Assembly (NCBI GenBank): GCA_026004735.1
Contig: BPJS01000001.1
Coordinates: forward strand, 1,984,001 to 2,048,000
Source of the DNA: Isosphaeraceae bacterium
GTDB taxonomy: Bacteria; Planctomycetota; Planctomycetia; Isosphaerales; Isosphaeraceae
DNA: 64,000 nt
Reading direction: 5' to 3'
This document shows, one piece after another, positions 43,376-52,118 of this stretch. Both the position numbers and the translations under genes were made by a program. Under the pieces are notes generated by a model. It did not search any database. It was not told where the DNA came from and saw nothing but the letters and a program-made list of their open reading frames with translations. Within the stretch, counting starts at the first letter, position 1. Each line of letters begins with the position of its first letter.

Positions 43376-46108
43376 TCAAGGAGCGGCGAACAAATAGATC
43401 TTGCCGTCGGAGGCCGCGACCGCGACTTCATCAGCCTGGGGATTCCAGGCGACGCAGTAGGCTGGGGTGTTGGTCCCGACCTTGGTCTGGAGGATCGGCT
43501 TGGCTTCGTCGACGTCCCAGACGATGAGATTTCCGCCGTAACCGATCGAGGCGAGCCGCTTCCCGTCCGGACTCCAGGCCAGGCTGTAGACGTCGTCTGG
43601 GTGTCCCGAGAGGACCTTGGCCTCCTGACCGTCGGCGACGTTCCAGATCCGGATCGTCTTGTCGACCGAGCCGCTGGCGAGTTGGGCAGCGTCGGGCGGT
43701 CGGAAGGCGAGGCAATAGATGGCACCACCGTGGCCCTGGCTCCTGCGAAGCTCGGCACCGTCGGCGGGGTTCCAGTATTTGATGAGCTTGTCGTCGCCGC
43801 CGCTAGCGATCAGGTCGCCCTTGGGGGAGACGGCGACAGCATAGGCGACATTCTCGTGGGCCGGGGCGATGGCGCGTTCCTGGGCCGACTTGGTCAGGTC
43901 CCAGATGCGCACCGTTTTGTCGGCCGCTGCGGTCACGGCCCGGCTCATATCCGGCATCCAAGCGACGCTGTAGACCTGAGCCTCGTGGCCGGTCAGCGTT
44001 GCGAGCGCTGAGGCCGGCGGCACAGCCAGTTTGCGGACCGTGGCGTCCTGGCTGCCAGTCAGGATCGTCCCATCGCCGAGCAGAGCCACGGCGGTGACCG
44101 GGCTTTCGGAAACGGGGATCGCGCGGGAGAGCGCCTGGGTTGGGTCGGACTGGGCTAGGTCGATCAGGCGAACGGTACCATCGCCCAAGCCCAGGGCGAG
44201 GGCTTTGCTGCCGGCCGCGACGGAGAGAGCCAGCGCGGCGGCGGGCAAGGGGGGGTAGGCCGCCACCGGAGCGCCGTCGCCGAGGTTCCAGGTACGCACC
44301 TCGCGATCGTCGGCCAGAGCCACGATGCGTTGCTGGTCGGGGGTGATGGCGACGCCGCGGACCGGGCCAGCCAGTCCTGTCAAGGTGCGAACCTCCGCGC
44401 CCGAGTTGAGGTCAAAGACCTTCACCGTTCGATCCATCGATCCAGTGACAAGCTGCGAGCCGTTCGGGTGGACGGCGATCGCCGAAATTGGACCTTGATG
44501 TCCGCCGTAGGCCCGGATCGCACTGGGATTCCAGACGCGTAACTTGTGGTCGAGGCCGGCCGATGCGACCTGCGGTTGGTCTGGGTGAAGGCCGAGGCCG
44601 ACGATCGGTGCGGCATGGGCCGAGAGGCGCTGCAAGGCCCGGCCGGCGGGTGCGTCCCAATAGACGACGGCGCCGTCGGCTCCGCCGGTGACGGCACGGG
44701 AGCCGTCGCCGGAGAGGGCGACCTGCGAAAGCGCCGCCTGATGCATGGCCAGGGTAGCCACGAGCTGGCCGTCGTTGAGGTTCCAGAGCCTGGCCAGCTT
44801 GTCGGCAGAGCCGGTCAGCAGTTTTTGTCCGTCCCGACTGATGGCCAGGGCCAGGATCGACTCGCCGTGGCCAGCGAAGTCTCGGATGGCGTTGCCGGTG
44901 TTCAGATCCCAGAGTTTGGCCGCTTTGTCATCGCCGGCGGAGACGAGCTGATTGGCATCATTGGGATGGAAGGCGAGGGTCCGAACCAGAGCGGGCAGAC
45001 CGGTCAGCGCGCGAACCTCGGCGCCGTCGTCCACTTGATGGACCCGAATGGCCTTGTCCTCGCCGGCATGCGCGACGCGTGTCCCATCGCCGCTGAGGCC
45101 AAGGGCGGTGATCGGTGTGGGCAAGTTTTCGAGCCTGCGCAGTTCGGCGGCATCGGCGACGCTCAGGACACGGATGACCTGGTTGGCCTGGGCCAGAGCC
45201 AGCCGGGAGCCATCAGCCGAAAGAGCCAGAGCCCGCAAAGGGACATCGCCGGCGGGGATCTCCTTGAGCACCGCTCCGTCTCCGACCTGCACGATCCGGA
45301 CGACCTGGTCGTCGCCCGCGCTGGCGATCCGATTGCCGTCGGAACTGGCCGCGAACAGACCCGGCGCGGTTTTGAGATCGATGATGCGAGGATCGACGGG
45401 GGGGATCCGGTAAGCGCGTGCCACGCCGTCGAAACCGGCAGCCAGCAGCAGGTCATGCGTCGGGGCGTAGGCCAGGTCGCGGACGGGGCTGGACGGCGTC
45501 TCGATCGCGGCCTGAAAGGTTCCGTCGGCCGGATTCCAGAGGCGGATGATGCCGTCCTTGTCTCCGGAGGCCAACTGGGCGCCATCACCCCGCCAGGCCA
45601 GGGCTTCGACGTCGGAAGTATGGCCGGTGAAGTCGCGGACCGAAGCGTCGAGATCCCACCAGCGGACCAGCGGTCCGGCGGCGTAGAGGACGGTCTTGCC
45701 GTCAGGAGCCGCCCTCAAGACGCGGATGGGGCCGGGCTGGCCGGTCAGTTCTTTTTGGATGCCTCCCTGGGGCCGGGGCCAGACCTTGACGGTTTTGTCG
45801 AGGCTGCCGGTCAGGATGCGCTGGCCGTCCGGACTGGGGGCCACCGTCAGAACCAGGCTTCCGTGACCCTCGAATTTGTGAATCTCCCGGCGGGACGCCA
45901 TGTCCCAGACCCGCAGCGCATTGTCAAAGCCGACCGAGTAGAGCAGCTTCCCATCGGGGGAATAGGCAAGGCCGTAGACTGGCTCCTGGTGTCCCTCGAG
46001 GATCGCTGTGGGAGTCGGCGCCTGGGCATAGGCCCAGGAACCATGACCGTTGAGAACCAAGCTGACCAGGGCGGAGACCGAGCCGATGAGGCGACCGCGA
46101 CGCGGCAT
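43376..46108 (-). CDS. Secreted giant WD40-repeat protein with 21 blades
   Basis: A 910-residue protein with a signal peptide (residues 1-29, ending SWAYAQA). I count 21 consecutive WD40-type repeats of about 41 residues, each with a GH-like turn, an SPDG-like hinge and a WD- or WN-like end. Twenty-one fits three seven-bladed propellers. Several repeats are degenerate (the third, sixth, seventh, fourteenth and fifteenth). No kinase or other catalytic domain is attached, unlike many planctomycete WD40 proteins. It probably acts as an extracytoplasmic scaffold or binder. ATG 46108 follows GAGGA by eight bases; a start at 46201 would bury the signal. It is transcribed alone on the minus strand. 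Confidence 0.85.
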   Translation of the reverse strand: MPRRGRLIGSVSALVSLVLNGHGSWAYAQAPTPTAILEGHQEPVYGLAYSPDGKLLYSVGFDNALRVWDMASRREIHKFEGHGSLVLTVAPSPDGQRILTGSLDKTVKVWPRPQGGIQKELTGQPGPIRVLRAAPDGKTVLYAAGPLVRWWDLDASVRDFTGHTSDVEALAWRGDGAQLASGDKDGIIRLWNPADGTFQAAIETPSSPVRDLAYAPTHDLLLAAGFDGVARAYRIPPVDPRIIDLKTAPGLFAASSDGNRIASAGDDQVVRIVQVGDGAVLKEIPAGDVPLRALALSADGSRLALAQANQVIRVLSVADAAELRRLENLPTPITALGLSGDGTRVAHAGEDKAIRVHQVDDGAEVRALTGLPALVRTLAFHPNDANQLVSAGDDKAAKLWDLNTGNAIRDFAGHGESILALAISRDGQKLLTGSADKLARLWNLNDGQLVATLAMHQAALSQVALSGDGSRAVTGGADGAVVYWDAPAGRALQRLSAHAAPIVGLGLHPDQPQVASAGLDHKLRVWNPSAIRAYGGHQGPISAIAVHPNGSQLVTGSMDRTVKVFDLNSGAEVRTLTGLAGPVRGVAITPDQQRIVALADDREVRTWNLGDGAPVAAYPPLPAAALALSVAAGSKALALGLGDGTVRLIDLAQSDPTQALSRAIPVSESPVTAVALLGDGTILTGSQDATVRKLAVPPASALATLTGHEAQVYSVAWMPDMSRAVTAAADKTVRIWDLTKSAQERAIAPAHENVAYAVAVSPKGDLIASGGDDKLIKYWNPADGAELRRSQGHGGAIYCLAFRPPDAAQLASGSVDKTIRIWNVADGQEAKVLSGHPDDVYSLAWSPDGKRLASIGYGGNLIVWDVDEAKPILQTKVGTNTPAYCVAWNPQADEVAVAASDGKIYLFAAP

Positions 46109-46364
46109 GGCGGGGTCCTCGGAGGTGGGAAGCAGGGCGCCCCCGAGCGGGACGCCGGTGGGTTGACCTTTGACGATAGAGGCGCAGAAGGCGGCTGGCA
46201 ACGGGCGCGCGTCGGCAGAGTCTCCCGGACCGGCAAAGTCGAGGGGCTGATCGGTAGGGTGCTGACCTTTTCCGAAGGCTGTGAGATGTTATGGTTGTGT
46301 GAATCGCAGGACGCCGCGGCGACCGCGGATCCGCGATCCGGAGGATGATGGACGCGAGAGCGCG

Positions 46365-46970
46365 ATGGCGGAGCGGTATTGGCTGATCCTCCCCAACGGG
46401 GGACGGCAACTGATCGATCCTGAGGTCTTCGACCTGCCCTCGGTGGAAGAGCGGGCGCGCCGGGTGGGTGGCCGGTTGGTGGTCGAGCTGGAGGACACTG
46501 CCGAAGCCTCGATCCGGCTGGTTCCCGCGCCCCCGGTGTTTCGCCGGTTCGAGCCTCCGATCCCGGCGGTTGCCGAGCTTTTCCGGGATCGGATGGCCCG
46601 GATTCACCCGTGTCGGGTCGAATACGACCTGGAACTGAACACCCGGCCGACCTCGCGCGTCCTGGGGACGTACTACCGAAGCCGCCGGTTGATCCGGGTC
46701 TACACCCACGACCGCGATGCCGGGCGGAGACCGCTCGAAGAGCTCTTCGACACCTTTCTGCACGAAATGGCCCACCACCTGGAGTACACAGAACCAGGGT
46801 CGTTCGACGGCTACCGGGCGGAGCGGACCCGCGGGCGGATGCACAGCCGCTTGTTCTGGCAGATTCTGCGAGATCTGAAGCGGCGGTGGATGGTGCTTCA
46901 GAGGCTGGAGCGGCGTCAGACGGCCAGCGTGCCGCCGGTTCAGCGCACCTTTTTCGACGTCGACGCCTGA
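46365..46970 (+). CDS. SprT-like zinc metallopeptidase-domain protein
   Basis: A 201-residue protein with the zinc motif HEMAH at 133-137 and a later histidine H160 in MHSRLFWQIL, as in SprT-like or Wss1-type minimal metallopeptidases. A conserved DTFLHEMAHHLEY helix carries the catalytic glutamate E134. The first 60 residues form a small beta-rich region. The start at ATG 46365 is preferred over 46281, which would add 28 residues of low family resemblance; the ribosome site is weak. It precedes a large membrane protein gene by 24 bases, probably in one transcript. Substrate is unknown. Confidence 0.72.
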   Translation: MAERYWLILPNGGRQLIDPEVFDLPSVEERARRVGGRLVVELEDTAEASIRLVPAPPVFRRFEPPIPAVAELFRDRMARIHPCRVEYDLELNTRPTSRVLGTYYRSRRLIRVYTHDRDAGRRPLEELFDTFLHEMAHHLEYTEPGSFDGYRAERTRGRMHSRLFWQILRDLKRRWMVLQRLERRQTASVPPVQRTFFDVDA

Positions 46971-46994
46971 GGCCCCGCGGGCCGGCGGAAGCCG

Positions 46995-49727
46995 ATGAGC
47001 AAGTCGAACCGGAAGGTCGAGATCGAGGCCGGTAACCCCGACCGTTCCGCGGCCGCGCGGACCGACGCGCGCCTCCGGGCGCTCGAAACCCTGCTGGCCA
47101 TCTCATTCCTCGGGCTTGTCTTTATCCTGGGGATTTTTCCACTTCAGGATACGGACTTTTGGTGGCACTTGCGCACCGGCGACTTGATCCGCCAGACGGG
47201 CCAGATCCCCACGGTCGACCCCTACCTGTTTGGAGGTCCGGCTGAGAAACCTTGGATCGACTTGCACTGGATCTTTCAGGTTCTGATCAGCCTGGGCTAT
47301 CAGGTAGGGGGCGTCGATCTCCTGACGCTCGTCAAGTGTGCGGTGACGACCCTGGGGGTCGGAATCCTCCTGTTTGGCGGGGTGAATCGGTCGCCGCTCT
47401 GGGTCCGGGTGGCGGCATGGATGCCGGCGATTCTGCTCCTTGCGGGCCGGATGTATGTACGTCCCGAGACGCTGACGTTTCTTTACATGTCGATCTTCCT
47501 AGTCGTCTTGAACCAGTGGCGGTCGGGGCCGGTGTGGGTGCTAGCCTTGCCGGTGGTTCAGGTCGTCTGGGTGAACACCCAGGGGTTGTTCGTCATCGGA
47601 CCGATGCTGCTGGTCTTTGGTCTGATCGAAGCGGCGGTGGCGCGAGACGTTCCCGGGCCGAGTCACCGCTGGTGGCGACTGGTGATGGGTGCGTCGCTGG
47701 CGGTGGGAGTCGCCTGTCTGATCAACCCGTACGGCGTGCGTGGGGCGCTCTTTCCGCTGACTCTCTTGGGAACAATGAACAATCGGGTGTTCGAGTCGAT
47801 CGCCGAATTGATGCCGTTGGATGTCTTCGTGCAACAAGCCGGGTGGTGGAATGTTCCCTTAGCGATCCACCTGACGACGCTGGCCGTCGGCGTGGCGAGT
47901 TTCGTGGTGCCCTGGATCTGGAGCAGCGTTGATCGGTGGAGCCGAATGGCCGAAGCGAGGAGCCGGACTTCGCGGGTTCGGGCGCGTCGAGGTCAGCAGC
48001 GGCGGGCGACGCGGGTCGAGCCGCTCTGGCGGCTGCGTTGGTTTCGGTTGTTGGCGTTCGGGACGTTTGCGATCTTGAGTTGGAAGGCGACCCGCAATAG
48101 CCATCAGTTCGCAGCGGTGGCAGGGGCGGTTTCCGCGTGGAACTGGGGGGAGTGGGTGGCGGCCCGGACCGAGCGGGCGCGGCAACGATTGCGGGCGGTC
48201 CAACAACCGGAGCGGCCGACGGTCGTCATGGCGGCGGTGGTGCTGGGGCTGATTCTGGCCGTGGCGCTTGGGGGATATTACGCCTGGGTGGGTGAAGGTC
48301 GGCAATTTGGGCTTGGGGAGGCGCCGTTGTGGTTTCCTCACGAGGCGGCTCAGGTCTCGCGTGAGCCTGGGATGCCGGACCGCTCGGTCTGTTTTCACAA
48401 CGGACATTCGGCCGTATGGATTTATCACAACGGGCCGGAGAAGAAGACGTACGCGGACGCGCGGCTGGAGGTGATCGGTCCGGAGCTCTACCGGGCGTAC
48501 CGCGAGTTGCAGGAGCGGATCGCGACGGGAATCGGCTGGGAGGAGAGCCTGGCGGCGTTGGGCAGCCCGTCGCTGCTGCTGGATCACACCCAGGTCGGGT
48601 CGGCGGTGTTACCGGCACGAGTCTTGGCCAGCCGCGCCTGGCGATGCGTTCATTTCGATCCGGTCGCGTCGGTCTTTGTGCCGCGTGAGGCGGCGGTCGG
48701 GTTGCCGACGGTCGATTTTGCTCGACGGCATTTCGAGCCGGACCCGGCGACCGATCCCGCGGACGGACCGGCGCGGGTTGCGCTGGCTCGGATCTGCCAC
48801 GATGTGGCCGCTCAGTTGGAGACCCGGCCGGGCCTAGCCGCCCGGCTGATCCTCTTAGGGCAGGGTTACGCCCGTCGCGCTCTGCTGGATTGGGAGGTCC
48901 AGGCCGAGGCCTGGAAACGCCTGGGACTGCTCGAACTGCTGGAGTTTGCGCGCTCGGGGGTTGATCCCGCGAGCCGGCTCCGCGCGCCGTTCGATCCGGT
49001 GCGGGACCCGACGCTGATGCGTGCGGTCTTCGCCTTGGAGCGGGCCCGAGAGGACCGACCCGACGACTTTACAATCTTGACCTCGCTGCTCGAACTTGAT
49101 CGACGGCTGGGGATCGGAGACCGGGCCCTAGAGGTCGCCGAGCGGCTGGGACGGTTGCATCCGCGCAACCCGACGCAGCGCGGGGTAGCGGCCGCGGCGC
49201 GGGGGTTGGTGCCGGCGTTGCGGGCGCGGCTCGGGGCCGAGCCAGCACGGCAGTGGACCAATCGAGCCGAGCTGGACGCCCTGGTGGAGCGGCTGTTCGA
49301 CTCGGGCCGCATTCAGACAGCCGCCGAGGTCCTGGAGTCGGCGCGGACGCCCGAGGAGCGGAGCTGGGCCGAGACCGATCGGCTGGCGACCCTCTGGCTG
49401 AGGCTGGGGGATCCGGGAGCCGCGCGGTCTGCCTGGGCGACGGCCCAACAGGTCCCGCGGCCGGCGCTTCGGTTTTCACGGATGGGCTGGGCGGATCTGG
49501 TGGCCTACGACCTGGACTCGGCCGAAGATCGGTTCGCCGAGGCGCTGCGCGAGGAGCCGGAGCTGTTCGAGGCACGGCTCGGCCAAGCGCGGCTGCACCT
49601 GGACGCCGGCCGACGCCGCGACGCAATCCGATCCATCGAGTCGGCCCGCGCGGTTGCTCCCGACGACGTAGCCCGCCGGCTGCTCGACGCTTGGCAAGAG
49701 CTAGCCGGCAACCCGTCTAACCCATAA
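46995..49727 (+). CDS. Large membrane protein, GT-C-like N-terminus with repeat-rich C-terminus
   Basis: A 910-residue protein. After a basic N-terminus come about nine hydrophobic segments up to residue 430, the first at 31-50. The loop after it, QDTDFWWHLRTGDLI (51-65) with IPTVDPYLF, resembles the first periplasmic loop of GT-C-type glycosyltransferases, which use acidic residues there to bind polyprenyl-phosphate sugars. From about 560 to the end the protein is helical and Leu/Ala/Arg-rich, with TPR-like repeats. It may glycosylate envelope components or be a scaffold; I cannot decide. It is coupled with the SprT-like gene and overlaps the convergent TIM-barrel gene by 11 bases. Confidence 0.65.
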   Translation: MSKSNRKVEIEAGNPDRSAAARTDARLRALETLLAISFLGLVFILGIFPLQDTDFWWHLRTGDLIRQTGQIPTVDPYLFGGPAEKPWIDLHWIFQVLISLGYQVGGVDLLTLVKCAVTTLGVGILLFGGVNRSPLWVRVAAWMPAILLLAGRMYVRPETLTFLYMSIFLVVLNQWRSGPVWVLALPVVQVVWVNTQGLFVIGPMLLVFGLIEAAVARDVPGPSHRWWRLVMGASLAVGVACLINPYGVRGALFPLTLLGTMNNRVFESIAELMPLDVFVQQAGWWNVPLAIHLTTLAVGVASFVVPWIWSSVDRWSRMAEARSRTSRVRARRGQQRRATRVEPLWRLRWFRLLAFGTFAILSWKATRNSHQFAAVAGAVSAWNWGEWVAARTERARQRLRAVQQPERPTVVMAAVVLGLILAVALGGYYAWVGEGRQFGLGEAPLWFPHEAAQVSREPGMPDRSVCFHNGHSAVWIYHNGPEKKTYADARLEVIGPELYRAYRELQERIATGIGWEESLAALGSPSLLLDHTQVGSAVLPARVLASRAWRCVHFDPVASVFVPREAAVGLPTVDFARRHFEPDPATDPADGPARVALARICHDVAAQLETRPGLAARLILLGQGYARRALLDWEVQAEAWKRLGLLELLEFARSGVDPASRLRAPFDPVRDPTLMRAVFALERAREDRPDDFTILTSLLELDRRLGIGDRALEVAERLGRLHPRNPTQRGVAAAARGLVPALRARLGAEPARQWTNRAELDALVERLFDSGRIQTAAEVLESARTPEERSWAETDRLATLWLRLGDPGAARSAWATAQQVPRPALRFSRMGWADLVAYDLDSAEDRFAEALREEPELFEARLGQARLHLDAGRRRDAIRSIESARAVAPDDVARRLLDAWQELAGNPSNP

Positions 49728-50610
49728 GCGGCCGCAAAATCCGCAAGGCGGCCGGAACGCCGATCATCGGATCCTCGTCGGCCTCGTATTCCAGCACCAC
49801 ATAGCCGGCGTAGCGCGCGTCGCGGAGAATCGCGATCATGCGTTCGAGGTCGGCCGGCTCCTTGGGACCCTGACCCCGGCGGATTTCGGTCTTGACCTGG
49901 ACGTTGACGGCGTAGGGCGCCAACGCGGCGACATCGGCATACGGGTCGTCGCCGTGGAAATTGCCCGTATCGAGGTTGACGCCGAACCCGCCCTCAGGAG
50001 CGCGAACGGCTCGGACAATCCGCAGGAGCTGAGCGGGCGTGTCGGTGATGCCGCCGTGATTCTCAAGCGCCAGGGTGACTCCCCGTGCGACGGCGTGGGG
50101 AAGCAGCTCCTCGATCGCCGAGATCACTCGTTCGGCCGCCGCGTCCTCCGAGTCTCCCCGAGGCACGTTGCCGCCAAAGATCCGAATCACGGGAGCCGTC
50201 AAAACGCTGGCCCGATCGATCCAGCGGCGGATCGTCTCGAGCTGCTGGGCGCGGGCCGCCGGATCGGCCAGGCAGAGATCGTTGCGGATGGCCGTCCCTG
50301 AGATATCAAGCCCCTGAAGGAAGGCGTGTTGCTGGAGGCGCCGGAGGTAGGCGTCATCGACGTCCGGCGGAAACCAGTAGCTGGTCGGCTCAACGGCGTC
50401 GCAGCCGTAATCGGCAGCAAGATCAACGAACTGAAACATATCCATACGAGGTGCATCGAGCTTCAGATAGTCGCGAAACGAGTAAGCCGACAGACTGAGC
50501 TTGAGCCGACCGGGGCGAACGCGGCGGATGGGGTCGATGGCCAGAACGGCGGCGACGCGGCTAAGAAATTCGCGCCGGGGGATCCGGGGCAAGGGGGGCG
50601 TGGGGTTCAT
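49717..50610 (-). CDS. TIM-barrel sugar-phosphate isomerase/epimerase-like protein with Tat-type signal
   Basis: A 297-residue AP-endonuclease-2-type TIM barrel, the fold of xylose isomerase-like sugar epimerases. The N-terminus PRREFLSRVAAVLA (R12-R13) is a twin-arginine signal. Metal-binding acids fit ALENHGG (Glu), NLDTGNFHG (Asp/His) and VLEYEADED near the end. The protein is probably exported to the periplasm and acts on a sugar or polyol. Its start overlaps the stop of der by the ATGA pattern, so it is translationally coupled to a ribosome-assembly GTPase; the link is likely positional. The C-terminus overlaps the convergent membrane-protein gene by 11 bases. Substrate unknown. Confidence 0.78.
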   Translation of the reverse strand: MNPTPPLPRIPRREFLSRVAAVLAIDPIRRVRPGRLKLSLSAYSFRDYLKLDAPRMDMFQFVDLAADYGCDAVEPTSYWFPPDVDDAYLRRLQQHAFLQGLDISGTAIRNDLCLADPAARAQQLETIRRWIDRASVLTAPVIRIFGGNVPRGDSEDAAAERVISAIEELLPHAVARGVTLALENHGGITDTPAQLLRIVRAVRAPEGGFGVNLDTGNFHGDDPYADVAALAPYAVNVQVKTEIRRGQGPKEPADLERMIAILRDARYAGYVVLEYEADEDPMIGVPAALRILRPLMG

Positions 50611-52055
50611 TCTTCCAACTCGGAGAGCAGGTCGTTGACCTCGGCGTCGAGACCGACGCTGGGGAGGTCCTGGGGGTCGAACGGGTCGGAGCCGCGGGCC
50701 GCCCCTGAGCCGGACGCCTGAGAGCGAGCCCTCAAGTAGAGTTTGATGGGAATATCCCGGAAGGGCAGTTGCTCGCGGAAGACGTTGAGCAGGTAGCGCT
50801 GATAGGGGGCGTCGAACAGCGAGGGAGAGTTGACGAAGATGACCATGGTCGGTGGAGCAACGTCGATTTGGGCCGCGTAATAGATCTTCGGGCTCCGATT
50901 TTCGCGCATGGGCGGGGGGTGGGCCTGGACGGCCTCGCGGAGCACTCGGTTGAGCACCCCGGTGCCGACTCGCTTTCGCGCCTGCTTAAACATCGCCTGG
51001 CCCAAATTGATCAGCGCTTTGACATTCTTGCCGGTTTTAGCGGTGATAAACGCCAGCGGTGCGTAGGCCATGGTGCGGAAGGCGTGCTGGACCGACGTGG
51101 CGTATTTGTTCATCAGCTCGGCGGACGGGCCGTCGGGATGGGCGAGAATCGTGTCCCACTTGTTGATGACAAAGACACAGGGCTTGTAGTGCTGGGCGAT
51201 ATAGTCTGCCAGTTGCTTGTCGACCCGGGCGACGCCCTGATTGGGGTCGAGGAACAGGAACACGACGTCGGCGCGGCGAATGGAGCGCTCGGCGCGATGC
51301 ATGGAGAAGAAATCCAGATCGTCACGGATTTTGGCCTTGCGGCGAACGCCGGCGGTATCGATGGCGATGAAGGGTAGACCGTCGAGTTCGAACCGGACGT
51401 CGACCGAGTCACGGGTGGTGCCCGGGATTTCCGAGACGATCATCCGCTCAGCGCGGGCCAGCGTGTTGATGAAGGTGGATTTGCCGGTGTTGGGACGGCC
51501 GACGACGGCGACCTTCATAACGGCCTCGGCCGGCTTCTCGGTGGCCGCCGGGAGCCGCTCCAGGATGACCCGGAGCAGCTCGTCCTTGTTGCGTTTCTGG
51601 TGGACGGAGACGAAGACCGGGGTGCCCCGGCCGAGTTTATGAAAGTTGTGGGCGGTGGTTTCCAGCTCGGGGGTGTCGGCTTTGTTGATCACCAGAACCA
51701 CGGGACGGTTGAGGTAGCGGAGGCGGTGGGCTACGTCCTCATCGAGCGGCATCAGACCTTCGCGCGCGTCGACGACGAAGAGAATCAGGTCGGCCTCGTG
51801 CATGGCCAGTTCGATTTGCTGCTCAATCTCGCGGGAAAGCTCATCGCGGTCAACGACGCCGATCCCTCCGGTATCGACCAGTTCGAAGAAGCGCGCGTCG
51901 GCCTCATCACCGATCTGAACCAGCGCAGAGACCCGATCGCGGGTCACACCGGCCATCGCATCGACGATGGCAATGCGGCGGCCGGCCAGCCAGTTGAAGA
52001 GCGAGGACTTGCCGACGTTGGGCCGGCCGACGATCACGACGCGGGGCAGGGCCAT
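50607..52055 (-). CDS. der: Ribosome-assembly GTPase Der (EngA)
   Basis: A 482-residue GTPase with two tandem G domains: G1 motifs GRPNVGKS at 10-17 and GRPNTGKS at 186-193, with NKAD and NKWD for guanine specificity and DTGG and DTAG switch motifs. The C-terminal KH-like domain is visible from about residue 375 (PPMRENRSPKIYY). Der is needed for 50S ribosome subunit maturation. The C-terminal tail of about 30 residues (SGSGAARGS...) is extra. It follows the SurA-like gene by 63 bases on the minus strand and is ATGA-coupled to the TIM-barrel gene. Confidence 0.95.
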   Translation of the reverse strand: MALPRVVIVGRPNVGKSSLFNWLAGRRIAIVDAMAGVTRDRVSALVQIGDEADARFFELVDTGGIGVVDRDELSREIEQQIELAMHEADLILFVVDAREGLMPLDEDVAHRLRYLNRPVVLVINKADTPELETTAHNFHKLGRGTPVFVSVHQKRNKDELLRVILERLPAATEKPAEAVMKVAVVGRPNTGKSTFINTLARAERMIVSEIPGTTRDSVDVRFELDGLPFIAIDTAGVRRKAKIRDDLDFFSMHRAERSIRRADVVFLFLDPNQGVARVDKQLADYIAQHYKPCVFVINKWDTILAHPDGPSAELMNKYATSVQHAFRTMAYAPLAFITAKTGKNVKALINLGQAMFKQARKRVGTGVLNRVLREAVQAHPPPMRENRSPKIYYAAQIDVAPPTMVIFVNSPSLFDAPYQRYLLNVFREQLPFRDIPIKLYLRARSQASGSGAARGSDPFDPQDLPSVGLDAEVNDLLSELEE

Positions 52056-52118
52056 CGCTGGGCATCACAGAACTGGGCCGCCGGTAGCCTCGCAGCCGCC
52101 GGCGGCAACCGACGATGA

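Noticed and set aside
44546-46348. Long plus-strand frame opposite the WD40 gene
   Set aside because: The minus strand has 21 regular repeats; the opposite frame only mirrors their periodicity.
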